Assembly (NCBI GenBank): GCA_027459605.1
Contig: DAIDHR010000011.1
Location: 1 to 50,043 of the forward strand
Direction of reading: 5' to 3'
Source: Alphaproteobacteria bacterium
Lineage (GTDB): Bacteria > Pseudomonadota > Alphaproteobacteria > UBA9655
DNA length: 50,043 nucleotides
The position numbers and the translations under genes were made by a program. The notes beneath the pieces are model-generated. The model worked only from the letters and a program-made list of their open reading frames with translations. It was not told the origin of the DNA and did no database searches. Shown piece by piece: positions 16,096 through 24,960 of the stretch; position 1 is the stretch's first letter, and each line of letters begins with the position of its first letter.

Positions 16096-17586
16096 TTATG
16101 ACTTTGGCAGCTGAGGAGTGTCAATAACACGATCTACTAATTCTTTTACTGATCTCATATTTGCACCTGGTTTTAAAGCTTTTTCAAAAGCTTGATAGGT
16201 GGATAGATCATTTTCCTTTATCCACATAAAGCTCTGTCGTGCACCAATATAGTACCTATTTCGAAGCGTAAAATAATGCTCTAATACACTGGATAAAAGA
16301 TAATTTTGATAGTACCTCCCACCCACAGTATCATCAATCTTCGACATATTCATTTTTATTTCATCAACTATTTCCTTTTTTATCCTCTCGGGTACAAAAA
16401 AGCCTTTGTTATATACATTTTTTATACGTTTAATGAGATAATTTCCTAACTCATTTTTTTGACATAAAATAGTAGCTCCGCCAGTCATACCTAACAGACC
16501 TACCATATTCATCCCATGAATAATGTCTTCGGGGTAAAGATGAAGATCAAGATAAACACCTTTAAAAAGATCACGCACTTTTTCCTCTGGCGTACCTACT
16601 CCCCGGAGTCCTATAAAATCATAATCACTTTTAGAGCTTGCAACCCCTTGACTTCGAGAACCAAAAAGAATGATTGTATGAGCCCCAAAATTGGTTTTTA
16701 AATATCGAACAATCTCAGGTAATAGCGGATCTTGTGACAGCACATACTTTTTGTTTTTTGTATTTACTTTGGATAATTTCCTTTGATCTTGATGATATCT
16801 ATGGATCTCAGGGCCTATAACCCTCTCCAACAACGCATATAAAGTTTCTTTATCCGCATTTGGAGTTAGTGCTTTTTCAAAAGCTGCATATGTTAGCGGG
16901 TCATGTTTTTTTAACCACTCAAAGCTTTTTCTGGGTCCCATATAAACGAGATCATGTATAGGAAAATATTGCGCCAATGCTTGTGCTAAAAATCTATGTC
17001 TATAAAAATTTTCTTTTATTGTATTTTCTTGAGATCTATTTAAATTAATAGATAATAAACGAATTGTATTTGTTTTTTTTTCAGAGGGAATTTTTTGATC
17101 ATAAAATGCTTTTTTCGCACCCTTAATAAACTGTTCCCCTTCATGATGCTGTTGAAACAAAACAACAGCTTCGTCCCAGAATAAAGGATTAACTTTAGAC
17201 TCTGCCAAGTTATATGTATCAATATCATATATATTGATATCTAGAGGGGCTCCGTTGAAAACCTCTAAATGTCTTTCATTTTTTCCTGATTTATTCAGTC
17301 CGATTATATCATAATCACTTTTAGCCGTTGCTGTGCCTCGAGCTCGAGAACCATAAAGAATAACAGATTGAACTCCATACTTTTCTCGGACGTGGCAGGC
17401 AATTGCTGGCAATAAAGGGTCGTTTAAAATAGACTCTTTATTTGAAAGGGGCCCTAACTCCACTATTTGATTGAACTCTCCTTCCTTGTTCAAGGAGGGG
17501 AGGTCTTTATCACTTTGACCCCATGCAAGTTCAATAGGACGGAAAAGAATTAAAATAACCGCAATAGCTAAGAAACCATATCGCAT
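16096..17586 (-). CDS. exported protein with two tandem MNT-type nucleotidyltransferase units
   Basis: 496 residues. Residues 1-23 are a signal peptide (FLAIAVILILF core, cleavage near AWG). Two repeats follow with an offset of about 230 residues: each has the DPLLPxI helix, a GSR...SDYD nucleotidyltransferase motif (Gly79-Ser80, Asp91, Asp93; Gly309-Ser310, Asp321, Asp323), a third Asp (116 and 347, in LDINIY and LDLHLY), and a helical half ending in RxSFxWIKxxD...YxAFEKAL. All catalytic carboxylates are kept in both units. The MNT/KNT families transfer NMP from NTP and are normally cytosolic (antibiotic resistance, MNT-HEPN toxin pairs). TGGAGACC stands ahead of the ATG. Substrate unknown; a role on host molecules is inference. 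Confidence 0.8.
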   Translation of the reverse strand: MRYGFLAIAVILILFRPIELAWGQSDKDLPSLNKEGEFNQIVELGPLSNKESILNDPLLPAIACHVREKYGVQSVILYGSRARGTATAKSDYDIIGLNKSGKNERHLEVFNGAPLDINIYDIDTYNLAESKVNPLFWDEAVVLFQQHHEGEQFIKGAKKAFYDQKIPSEKKTNTIRLLSINLNRSQENTIKENFYRHRFLAQALAQYFPIHDLVYMGPRKSFEWLKKHDPLTYAAFEKALTPNADKETLYALLERVIGPEIHRYHQDQRKLSKVNTKNKKYVLSQDPLLPEIVRYLKTNFGAHTIILFGSRSQGVASSKSDYDFIGLRGVGTPEEKVRDLFKGVYLDLHLYPEDIIHGMNMVGLLGMTGGATILCQKNELGNYLIKRIKNVYNKGFFVPERIKKEIVDEIKMNMSKIDDTVGGRYYQNYLLSSVLEHYFTLRNRYYIGARQSFMWIKENDLSTYQAFEKALKPGANMRSVKELVDRVIDTPQLPKS

Positions 17587-17727
17587 CTAGGTCTCCAGTG
17601 AAATTATAAAGCAGTAAAAAGAAAAGGTGAGAACAGGCCTTACTCCTAAAATTTGACACATGAAATCATCGGTTAAAATAAGAAGCGCAAACCCCTATCT
17701 CACCCTTTCTGAGATAATTGAGCAATG

Positions 17728-17892
17728 TTAGTCCTTTTTATACATTGGATTTTTCTGTGCACCCATTTGCTGCTGTTGCTGTGCGATTTGCTCTTGTGTG
17801 AAGCTCCCTTGGGATGGGGAAGCATATCCCTCACTGAGAGAAGCCATAAAAGACATCGCCATTAAAAGAGTAAAAAAGTTCATTTTCATCAT
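17728..17892 (-). CDS. 54-residue exported Gln-rich peptide
   Basis: A short gene inside the gap between the nucleotidyltransferase and cysQ. AAAGGAGAAAT precedes two tandem ATGs at 17892. The product begins MMKMNFFTLLMAMSFMASL and has a signal peptide ending near GYA; the mature part is about 30 residues with the run QEQIAQQQQQMGAQKNPMYKKD. The strong ribosome-binding site and signal peptide make it more than a chance frame. No family recognised. It lies upstream of, and in the same direction as, the exported nucleotidyltransferase. Confidence 0.6.
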   Translation of the reverse strand: MMKMNFFTLLMAMSFMASLSEGYASPSQGSFTQEQIAQQQQQMGAQKNPMYKKD

Positions 17893-18074
17893 ATTTCTCC
17901 TTTTTGTTTAGTACGTTTCTATTCTCGAAACACTGCTAACTGTAGAGAAAAATAGTTAAAAAACAATTAATTGTATGACTATTTACCGTTGACTCGTCAA
18001 AGGGCGCGGTTATTCATGCCAGAAAGTGAATATACTTCTTCCATTTTTAACCTGATCTCTTCATACTTAATCAT

Positions 18075-18842
18075 ATGAATATACCTAATCTTGAGAGTTT
18101 GGCCCCCCACCTTGTGGCTTTATCTGAAAAAGCTGGTGCACGAATTCGTCACATCTATACAGAGGTTTTCGAGGTTATCGAAAAAGGGGACGGCTCGCCT
18201 GTCACCCAAGCTGACCACGAAAGCCACCGCCTCCTGAAAGAAGGGTTAGAAAAGTTAACCCCTTCCATCCCTGTCATTTCGGAAGAAGATGAAGCATCGT
18301 GGACTATCAAAAGCTCTTTTTACTGGTTAATTGATCCCTTGGATGGAACAAAAGCATTTATTCAAAAATCAGGGGAGTTTTGTATAAATATCGCATTAAT
18401 TAAAGATAATTATCCCATTTTTGGACTCATCCACATCCCCCTTAGTGGAGAAACTTTTTATGGCTATGAGAAAAAGGCATTTTGCAAATCTAAAGGCAAA
18501 ACGACTTCTCTTCAAACACGTCCCTTCCCGTCTCAAGGGATGACCCTTCTCCTAGGGGGGTATGGGAAAAAGTTTCAAAGACAAGAAGAGCTTTTTTTAA
18601 AGTCCTACCCTATTGCTAAAATTGAAAGAATTCGAAGCGCCATTAAATTTTGCCGTATTGCATCTGGCAAAGCCGATCTCTATTTAAGGTTTATGCCTTG
18701 TAGTGAATGGGATACAGCAGCGGGGCACGCCCTCGTCGAAGCTGCTGGAGGGATTATGACGCAGCTGGATGGACAACCCTTTCACTATGGCAAACCCGCT
18801 TTAATAAATGAAGAATTTGTAGTTTTTGGACGTAAGCCATGA
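18075..18842 (+). CDS. cysQ: 3'(2'),5'-bisphosphate nucleotidase
   Basis: Inositol-monophosphatase-fold, Mg-dependent phosphatase that turns 3'-phosphoadenosine 5'-phosphate into AMP, clearing a by-product of sulfation and acyl-carrier-protein turnover. Metal-binding motifs are visible: GDGSPVTQAD, EEDE, DPLDGTKAF and the C-terminal EWDTAAGHALVEAAGG. At 255 residues it is complete. No strong ribosome-binding site is seen ahead of the ATG. It overlaps the next gene by four bases (ATGA). Confidence 0.93.
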   Translation: MNIPNLESLAPHLVALSEKAGARIRHIYTEVFEVIEKGDGSPVTQADHESHRLLKEGLEKLTPSIPVISEEDEASWTIKSSFYWLIDPLDGTKAFIQKSGEFCINIALIKDNYPIFGLIHIPLSGETFYGYEKKAFCKSKGKTTSLQTRPFPSQGMTLLLGGYGKKFQRQEELFLKSYPIAKIERIRSAIKFCRIASGKADLYLRFMPCSEWDTAAGHALVEAAGGIMTQLDGQPFHYGKPALINEEFVVFGRKP

Positions 18843-19777
18843 TTGTTTTGCCAACAGATAGATCCTTTGAAGAGGCTTCATGCCTTTTACGTAAAGGAGA
18901 TCTGATCGGTCTTCCTACAGAAACGGTTTATGGCCTTGCCGCAAATGCAACACAAGATTTGGCGGTTGCCCGCATCTTTGAACAAAAGAAGCGACCCATT
19001 TTTAATCCCTTAATTATTCATGGCCCATCGAAAGAAGCCTTTAAAAATCATGTGTCGTGGAACGAAACATCAGATATTCTTGCTGATGCTTTCTGGCCAG
19101 GTCCATTAACTCTTGTTTTGCCTCGTCTGACTTCGTCATCTGTTTCCCTTCTTGCAAGCGCCGGCTTAGATTCTCTTGCCGTACGAGTTCCACACCACCC
19201 CATAGCTCTAACGCTCCTGAAAAAGGTTGAAATTCCTCTAGCGGCCCCGAGTGCAAACCCTTCTGGAAAAGTAAGTCCCACTCAAGCCAACCATGTGGAA
19301 GAGGACTTTCCCGATCTGTTCATTTTGGACGGAGGGGATACATCTGTGGGACTTGAGTCAACAATCCTTGACTTAACAACCTCTCTCCCTCGCCTGTTAA
19401 GGCCTGGAGGACTTTCCTTAGAGGCTATTCAAGCTATCATTGGGCCTATAGATACAACCCCTCAAAAATTAATTAAAGCCCCGGGAATGATGACAAGTCA
19501 TTATGCTCCGACCCTTCCTCTCAGACTTAATGCAGATGAACCATTAGAAGGTGAAGCCTATCTTGCTTTTGGCCCAACTTCGTGTAAGGGTAACCACATA
19601 TTAAATCTGAGTGAAAGAAGTAATTTAACAGAAGCTGCAGCGAATCTCTTTAAAATGCTTAGGTTTCTTGATCAGCCGGATTTCCAAAGGATTTCTGTTG
19701 CCTCCATCCCTTTTCAGGGACTGGGTTTAGCCTTGAATGATCGGCTTTACCGCGCAGCTGCGCCTCGCGAGCTTTGA
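18839..19777 (+). CDS. L-threonylcarbamoyladenylate synthase (Sua5 type)
   Basis: Makes threonylcarbamoyl-AMP from Thr, bicarbonate and ATP for the t6A37 modification of ANN-reading tRNAs. An N-terminal YrdC domain with the PTETVYGLAANA and KKRPIFNPLIIH motifs is followed by SANPSGKVSPT and the linker GMMTSHYAPTLPL of the C-terminal Sua5 domain. At 312 residues it is the two-domain Sua5 type rather than short TsaC. Its 3' end, coding for the typical DRLYRAAAPREL, is overlapped by a convergent gene for 119 bases. Confidence 0.95.
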   Translation: MIVLPTDRSFEEASCLLRKGDLIGLPTETVYGLAANATQDLAVARIFEQKKRPIFNPLIIHGPSKEAFKNHVSWNETSDILADAFWPGPLTLVLPRLTSSSVSLLASAGLDSLAVRVPHHPIALTLLKKVEIPLAAPSANPSGKVSPTQANHVEEDFPDLFILDGGDTSVGLESTILDLTTSLPRLLRPGGLSLEAIQAIIGPIDTTPQKLIKAPGMMTSHYAPTLPLRLNADEPLEGEAYLAFGPTSCKGNHILNLSERSNLTEAAANLFKMLRFLDQPDFQRISVASIPFQGLGLALNDRLYRAAAPREL

Positions 19778-20942
19778 TAAAAAGAATGACCATCCCTACC
19801 GTCAATGTTACAAGAGACAGCCAATAGTTCCGCCAAACGTTATGGGTAATTTCAGCCGTTATAAAACAAAAAGTAATTGTTGCATTACATACTGCAACCG
19901 ATAAACGGTCTTTTACGTGTTTTTCAACAACCCAAAAAAGAGAAGCAAAAAAAAGGGCAATCAAGACTCCTCCCAGAATACCCAACTCAGCATAAAGCTG
20001 AACAGCATTATTATGAGGATGAACGACTCTCGTATATCCTTGAGCAAGGTCTGGATCTGTTTGAAGATACCTTGAGGATTCAAACCCCCATCCCAAAAAA
20101 GGACTTTCAAAGAATCTCATTGAAAAATATTCCCAGGCTAAAACTCGATGTAAAAAACTCTTGCTCAATATCTTCGCAAAAGCAATTGATTCACTTGGGA
20201 AAGTAGGAGCAAACACATAAACACTCAGCAAAGGAGACAAAATCAAGAAGGTGTAGGAAGTTACCATAGCAACCCGAGTGGTCCAAAAAGGCATCATATA
20301 ACTCAAAATAAAAATACAACCTGCAAAAAGAACGCCATAAACACCTGTCTCACAATGAGTTAAATAAACAAGAATACTCACAAGAAAAGATACTAAAATA
20401 GATAACACTTTGTTTCCGTTAATCCACAGAAATGCACATCCTACAAAAGCTGTGAGTCCTAAAATTAATCCTGTTGGTTTCATCATATAGGGCTCTCCCT
20501 TATATTTTTTTATTAACCCCATATGAAAAAAGTCCGAAACAACTTGAACAAGAATGAGTAGAATTAAAATACATCCAGAAATTTTTAAAATCCTATAAGC
20601 ACGAGAAGTCAAATCAGGAGGTGAGTTCCCAATCAATAAGAGAAAAAGAATGGAAAAAATAAATGTTATCGTTAGAGGTATAAATGTACCAACAGCTGAT
20701 AATTGATGTGTTGTCCAAAAAATGCTAACTCCCGACCAAATTAAGAGGAGCAACAAAACAACAAAAGGAGGAGAAAGCTGAAATGATAAATCCCTCATCC
20801 CTCCTCGATTCCATATCATAACAATTGTAAGGAGAGGCATCAAAAATGAGAAAATTTTATAGGAATAAATTCCCCCTACACCAAATAGTAGTGCAATAAA
20901 AGCAAGAGCAAAGCTCTCATATGTCCGTGCAGATAAATTCAA
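19659..20942 (-). CDS. O-antigen ligase / Wzy family membrane protein
   Basis: About ten to twelve hydrophobic segments. The periplasmic HPHNNAVQLYAELGILGG motif is the O-antigen ligase (Wzy_C/WaaL) signature, so it likely joins or polymerises a surface glycan at the periplasmic face. At 427 residues the length fits. The only start I see is TTG at 20942. The last ~40 residues after the final membrane helix (starting about KAREAQLRG) are encoded opposite the end of the Sua5 gene and are polar and family-atypical, as if a normal stop had been lost. It is unclear which glycan it handles. Confidence 0.85.
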   Translation of the reverse strand: MNLSARTYESFALAFIALLFGVGGIYSYKIFSFLMPLLTIVMIWNRGGMRDLSFQLSPPFVVLLLLLIWSGVSIFWTTHQLSAVGTFIPLTITFIFSILFLLLIGNSPPDLTSRAYRILKISGCILILLILVQVVSDFFHMGLIKKYKGEPYMMKPTGLILGLTAFVGCAFLWINGNKVLSILVSFLVSILVYLTHCETGVYGVLFAGCIFILSYMMPFWTTRVAMVTSYTFLILSPLLSVYVFAPTFPSESIAFAKILSKSFLHRVLAWEYFSMRFFESPFLGWGFESSRYLQTDPDLAQGYTRVVHPHNNAVQLYAELGILGGVLIALFFASLFWVVEKHVKDRLSVAVCNATITFCFITAEITHNVWRNYWLSLVTLTVGMVILFIKAREAQLRGKADHSRLNPVPEKGWRQQKSFGNPADQET

Positions 20943-21019
20943 TGACTCTATAACCCCATTTATTTATATCTCTTTTTGATATAAAGTTATACTGTTAAAA
21001 TGGCAACTTGAAAGTGCAC

Positions 21020-22369
21020 ATGCTTATCAGACTACTTTTTCTCTCTTTGTTTATTTCTACAAAGCTCTTAGCGTCTGCCCCTCTTTCAAAAGAGGCCCTG
21101 ATAAGGGATGCTGAACTCGAGGATGTCCTCAAGAGCTATACCGACCCTCTTTTTAAAGCGGCTGGATTAAATCCTAAATCAATGCACCTCTATATCATTA
21201 ATTCAAAAGAGGTAAATGCCTTTGCAATGGGTGGGGGGCAGATTGCCATCCATACGGGTCTTATTCTTAGGGCAACATCTGCCCTTCAAATCATTGGCGT
21301 TCTTGCCCATGAAACAGCTCACATAGCAGGAAACCATATTATTCGGGGTATGGATGCTTATAAAAACGCCCTTCTCCAACAATTATTAGGTACAATTGGT
21401 GGACTTGCCATTGGCCTTGCTGGGAATCCAGATGCGGCCCTTGGTGTCTTGTTAGGGAGCCAAGAGATGGCTCATAAAGGCCTTTTAACATTTAGCAGGT
21501 CTCAAGAAGGAGCAGCCGATCAAGGAGCAGCTCGATTCTTGGATAGCTTAGGATATTCTTCTCAAGGTCTTTTAGAGTTTATGGAAATTTTACGTAAAGA
21601 TGATTTTATGGCCGAACAAAATATTGATCCCTATGCCCTCACACACCCTCTAAAAACGGAACGTATTGATTTTTTTAGAGCTCACTTAGCTCATTCCCCC
21701 CATGCCAATGCCCAACTTCCTGAGAAACTTGAAAATAACTTCAAGCGAATACAAGTTAAAATTGCTGCTTTTATCCTAAGCCCTGACAAAACCTTAATTA
21801 AATTTCCCCCTTCTGATACCTCTCTTTTAGCCCGATATGGGAGAGCGATTGCTTACTTTCAAAATTCACAGGTCCAAGAAGCTTTAAATGAAGTTGACTC
21901 TCTTCTCAAAGAATATCCTCAAGACGCTTTTTTCTGGGATTTAAAAGGGCAAATTTTATTTGACTCAGGACAAGCGAAGCAAGCCATTCTAGCGTATGAA
22001 AAAGCCATAAGCTTACGTCCTGACATCCCTCTTTTACGTGTAAACTTAGCTCACGCCCTTACCGAAAGTGGAGACAAAAGCGACTTGGAAAAAGCATTTG
22101 CAGAGCTTTTACGCGCAAAAACAGAAGAGACAGACAACCCTTTCACGTATCGCCTCTTAGCTGTTTATTATGGTAAAAAAGAAATGACGGGACATGCGGC
22201 CTTATCCTTAGCAGAGATGGCCATCCAAGTTGGTGATCTTACAGCAGCAGAACAGCAAGCAAAAAGAAGCATGCATTTTTTACAAAATGATCCTCAAAAC
22301 CATTCTAGGGCTAAGGATATCTTAGAAGAAGTTAAGAGATTGAAAGAAAGTAACCCTTATTCGATTTAG
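21020..22369 (+). CDS. M48 family metalloprotease with TPR region (BepA/YfgC-like)
   Basis: Exported zinc protease; BepA-like members survey outer-membrane protein assembly. A signal peptide (about residues 1-20) leads to the zinc motif HETAH (97-101) and a downstream Glu in RSQEGAADQGAARF. The second half (from about residue 270) holds TPR-like helices such as AKQAILAYEKAISLRPDIPLLRVNLAHAL. I use the ATG at 21020; GTG 21014 or TTG 21008 are possible. Length about 449 residues. Divergent from the O-antigen ligase gene. LptD, a BepA client in E. coli, is also encoded in this window. Confidence 0.92.
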   Translation: MLIRLLFLSLFISTKLLASAPLSKEALIRDAELEDVLKSYTDPLFKAAGLNPKSMHLYIINSKEVNAFAMGGGQIAIHTGLILRATSALQIIGVLAHETAHIAGNHIIRGMDAYKNALLQQLLGTIGGLAIGLAGNPDAALGVLLGSQEMAHKGLLTFSRSQEGAADQGAARFLDSLGYSSQGLLEFMEILRKDDFMAEQNIDPYALTHPLKTERIDFFRAHLAHSPHANAQLPEKLENNFKRIQVKIAAFILSPDKTLIKFPPSDTSLLARYGRAIAYFQNSQVQEALNEVDSLLKEYPQDAFFWDLKGQILFDSGQAKQAILAYEKAISLRPDIPLLRVNLAHALTESGDKSDLEKAFAELLRAKTEETDNPFTYRLLAVYYGKKEMTGHAALSLAEMAIQVGDLTAAEQQAKRSMHFLQNDPQNHSRAKDILEEVKRLKESNPYSI

Positions 22370-22508
22370 CCATCTTTGAAAACACCTAACATTTCTCACC
22401 CAAATGGTTAGAGATATGCAGTCTCGAAGATCCATGAACTTTATCGTTGATTCTCTTAAGAGGCCCACGTTAGGGTATAACCGTTAAACAGATAAGCAAT
22501 ATTAAAAG

Positions 22509-23405
22509 ATGATACTACATCAAAAACTTAAAAAGCCTGATTGGATTCGGGTAAAAGCTCCAGTTTCAAAGGAATATCAAGAAACTCGGGATTTGATGCG
22601 TCGAGAAAAACTAAATACAGTATGCGAGGAAGCAGCTTGCCCGAATATTGGAGAATGTTGGGCAAAAAAGCATGCTACTGTCATGATTTTAGGGAGCGTA
22701 TGCACGCGAGCATGCACCTTTTGTAATATTAAGACAGGACGTCCTGATCTTTTAGATCCTCATGAGCCAGAAAGAGTCGGAACAGCAATAGCGGAAATGG
22801 GACTTCACCACGTAGTTATAACGTCTGTTGACAGAGACGATCTAGAAGATGGAGGGGCCCTCCATTTTGCTCAAACGATTCAAGCCATTCGCAAAAAGGC
22901 ACCTGGAACAACCATTGAAGTGCTAACCCCTGATTTTTTAAGAAAGGAGGGAGCTATTAAAATCGTGGTGCAAGCCCGGCCTGACGTATACAATCATAAT
23001 TTAGAGACAGTCCCCCGCCTCTATGCTGAAGTTCGTCCAGGAGCCAGGTATTTCCACTCTTTGCACCTTTTACAAACCGTTAAAGATCTAGATCCTTCGA
23101 TCTTTACAAAATCAGGTATTATGGTTGGCCTTGGAGAGGATAAAAGCGAGGTTTACCAAGTGATGGACGATTTAAGAGCAGCCTCGGTTGATTTTATGAC
23201 GATCGGGCAGTACCTTCAACCTACCCCTAAACATCACAAGGTGGATCGATTTGTCACTCCTGAAGAATTTGAAGATTATGCCCGCATGGCTCGCGGCAAA
23301 GGGTTTTTGATGGTTTCAGCCTCCCCTTTAACCCGCTCTTCCTATCATGCAGGGGACGATTTTGAACGCTTGAAAGCAACAAGAGAATCCCAACTTCGGA
23401 GCTAG
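22509..23405 (+). CDS. lipA: lipoyl synthase
   Basis: Radical-SAM enzyme that inserts two sulfurs into protein-bound octanoyl groups. Both 4Fe-4S sites are intact: the auxiliary cluster Cys39, Cys44, Cys50 ([12 protein letters not shown]) and the radical-SAM Cys65, Cys69, Cys72 (CTRACTFCN). The family C-terminus [13 protein letters not shown] is present. At 298 residues it is complete. It is followed after one base by a RatA-type gene, the arrangement usual in alphaproteobacteria. Confidence 0.97.
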   Translation: MILHQKLKKPDWIRVKAPVSKEYQETRDLMRREKLNTVCEEAACPNIGECWAKKHATVMILGSVCTRACTFCNIKTGRPDLLDPHEPERVGTAIAEMGLHHVVITSVDRDDLEDGGALHFAQTIQAIRKKAPGTTIEVLTPDFLRKEGAIKIVVQARPDVYNHNLETVPRLYAEVRPGARYFHSLHLLQTVKDLDPSIFTKSGIMVGLGEDKSEVYQVMDDLRAASVDFMTIGQYLQPTPKHHKVDRFVTPEEFEDYARMARGKGFLMVSASPLTRSSYHAGDDFERLKATRESQLRS

Positions 23406-23406
23406 T

Positions 23407-23847
23407 ATGGGCACGCGTCTTCATACTTACTTTTTGCCTTATAGACCCGAGCAGCTTTATGATTTAGTAGCAGACATTGAAAAGTACCCTGAGTTTCTTC
23501 CCTGGTGCGTTGCCGTTCGCATTCTATCAAAGTCAGAGACAGAAATAATGGCAGATCTGAGCGTGGGGTATAAGTTTTTTCGGGAAACTTTTCGCTCACG
23601 TGTTCATTTAACTCCCAAATCACGCATTGACGTTGAGTACATTAGCGGCCCTTTTCATTATTTAAACAATCACTGGATTTTTAACGCGGGTCAGAACAAT
23701 GGGACAAACGTTGATTTTTTTATTGATTTCGAGTTTCGGAATACCCTTTTCCAAAGTGCTACACAAATGGTATTTGAAGGTGCTTTTAATCAGATGCTTC
23801 ACTCTTTTGAAAAAAGAGCAGAAAAACTTTACAAATCTGGTGAATAA
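23407..23847 (+). CDS. RatA/Coq10-type START-domain protein
   Basis: Single-domain polyketide-cyclase/START fold; in Alphaproteobacteria it resembles Coq10, which binds ubiquinone, while E. coli RatA was reported to act on ribosome subunits. Family motifs seen are YDLVADIEKYPEFLPWC near the N-terminus, SRVHL and the FEFRN strand. At 146 residues the length is right. The ATG follows the lipA stop after one base, and GGAG lies in the lipA end. The stop overlaps the convergent gene by 19 bases. I favour the quinone-linked role but cannot prove it. Confidence 0.88.
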   Translation: MGTRLHTYFLPYRPEQLYDLVADIEKYPEFLPWCVAVRILSKSETEIMADLSVGYKFFRETFRSRVHLTPKSRIDVEYISGPFHYLNNHWIFNAGQNNGTNVDFFIDFEFRNTLFQSATQMVFEGAFNQMLHSFEKRAEKLYKSGE

Positions 23848-24509
23848 AGGAATTTCCTGAAAAAAGCTTTTCCTTTCTCATAAAATGAACTCCCTCCCGG
23901 ATTATAAGTTTCATGAGAGGGATTATTTTCTTTTTCAAGCGTCTGATTAAGCTGAAGACTCAGTATTTCAAAGGAAGACGGGGTCTTAGCAAGGTTAATA
24001 AATACGAGATAAAATTCATTAAGAGAGACTCCTGGCGGGGCTTGAATCACTCCTCTTATGGTTCCAGGAGTTTTATGTTGTTTAAGCAAAACCCATTTAT
24101 GTCGTTCTTTTGGTAAAAAACCAATCCCAATCGCCCCTTTCTTCAACTTAATTTCATACTTTATTTTGAATCTTGTGTCTTTTTCTATATAAATAAGGTT
24201 GCTCTGAAGTTGAAAACTGTCCTCTTTTGCATCGGTTCTGATTTGCAGTGTTTGATTCTTCGTCACCCAAATTTCAGTATCCGCATTACAGGGAACAAGG
24301 GAAAGAGATACGCGACGGGTTTGAAATTTCTCTTCAACGTCTTTCGAAGAACTATTTTTTGGAGCCTTTTCTTTTTTTAAAAGAAAATTTTCTTTGTAGG
24401 GAACGATGAATTTCGTATCATTTTTTTCTTTATGATCGGGTGAGGCTGAGACAGGGGATCCAAAAAATAAACTTAAAAGGAGAGCACACATAGGGATTTG
24501 AGTTTGCAT
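23829..24509 (-). CDS. unknown exported protein
   Basis: About 226 residues. I start at the ATG at 24509 because AAGGA stands 6 bases ahead; a frame extension to 24539 lacks a site. The N-terminus MQTQIPMCALLLSLFFGSPVSA is a signal peptide cleaved near VSA. The mature part alternates hydrophobic and polar residues over residues ~70-200, suggesting a beta-sandwich, with no family I recognise. It ends with KGKAFFRKFLYSPDL. Convergent with the RatA-type gene (19-base overlap). Likely periplasmic or secreted. Confidence 0.6.
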   Translation of the reverse strand: MQTQIPMCALLLSLFFGSPVSASPDHKEKNDTKFIVPYKENFLLKKEKAPKNSSSKDVEEKFQTRRVSLSLVPCNADTEIWVTKNQTLQIRTDAKEDSFQLQSNLIYIEKDTRFKIKYEIKLKKGAIGIGFLPKERHKWVLLKQHKTPGTIRGVIQAPPGVSLNEFYLVFINLAKTPSSFEILSLQLNQTLEKENNPSHETYNPGGSSFYEKGKAFFRKFLYSPDL

Positions 24510-24907
24510 ATTGATCCTTAATACGAGTGCGGCGAACAAAATTTATAAACCTTCCCCATGGGTCCACCCGATAAAATTTTACTTATATACCCATCACTCA
24601 TGAAGCCACCGTGTTCAGATTCTCGCGTTGTTATCCCCTGCTGTGACGGGGATTCATAGAAATACTGAATTCCCGCTTCGGCGGGAATGGCAGGCGTATG
24701 AAATGAAAAAACGATAACTTCACATCTGATAGGTATAGTAACTTAACCTTCTGACAAAAGCCAATGAATCATTGGTTTTTTTACCAGTTTCTGTCAAGAA
24801 CCTTTTGAAAGAAAAAATATTCCCTTCTTCTTACCTCGTTTTATTTTCAAAAAATGGACAAAAAGATAAGGGAAATCACTTAACACCGGATGGCAACATA
24901 AATGACT
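24510..24907. repeat. intergenic stretch with two short palindromes
   Basis: No gene seen. It holds ATCCCC(9)GGGGAT at 24633-24653 and ATTCCCGC-TTCG-GCGGGAAT at 24669-24688, the latter a perfect 8-bp stem with a UUCG-type tetraloop. Both have the look of small interspersed palindromes common between genes in intracellular alphaproteobacteria. GC content is higher here than in the flanks. Confidence 0.6.
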
Positions 24908-24949
24908 ATCGAATAAAATAAAAGACTCACCTCCCCGAAGGGAGGTGAG
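24908..24949 (-). terminator. intrinsic terminator of the Pro-rich repeat gene
   Basis: On the minus strand CTCACCTCCC (24940-24949) and GGGAGGTGAG (24926-24935) form a perfect 10-bp stem with a four-base loop, followed by a T-rich run (TCTTTTATTTTATT). It sits 11 bases past the stop of the minus-strand gene ending at 24961, the right place for a Rho-independent terminator. Confidence 0.88.
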
Positions 24950-24960
24950 AGATAATTGGT

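Noticed and set aside
23407-23847. toxin of a toxin-antitoxin pair (RatA name)
   Set aside because: No antitoxin partner; the lipA-linked position fits the Coq10-like role in alphaproteobacteria.
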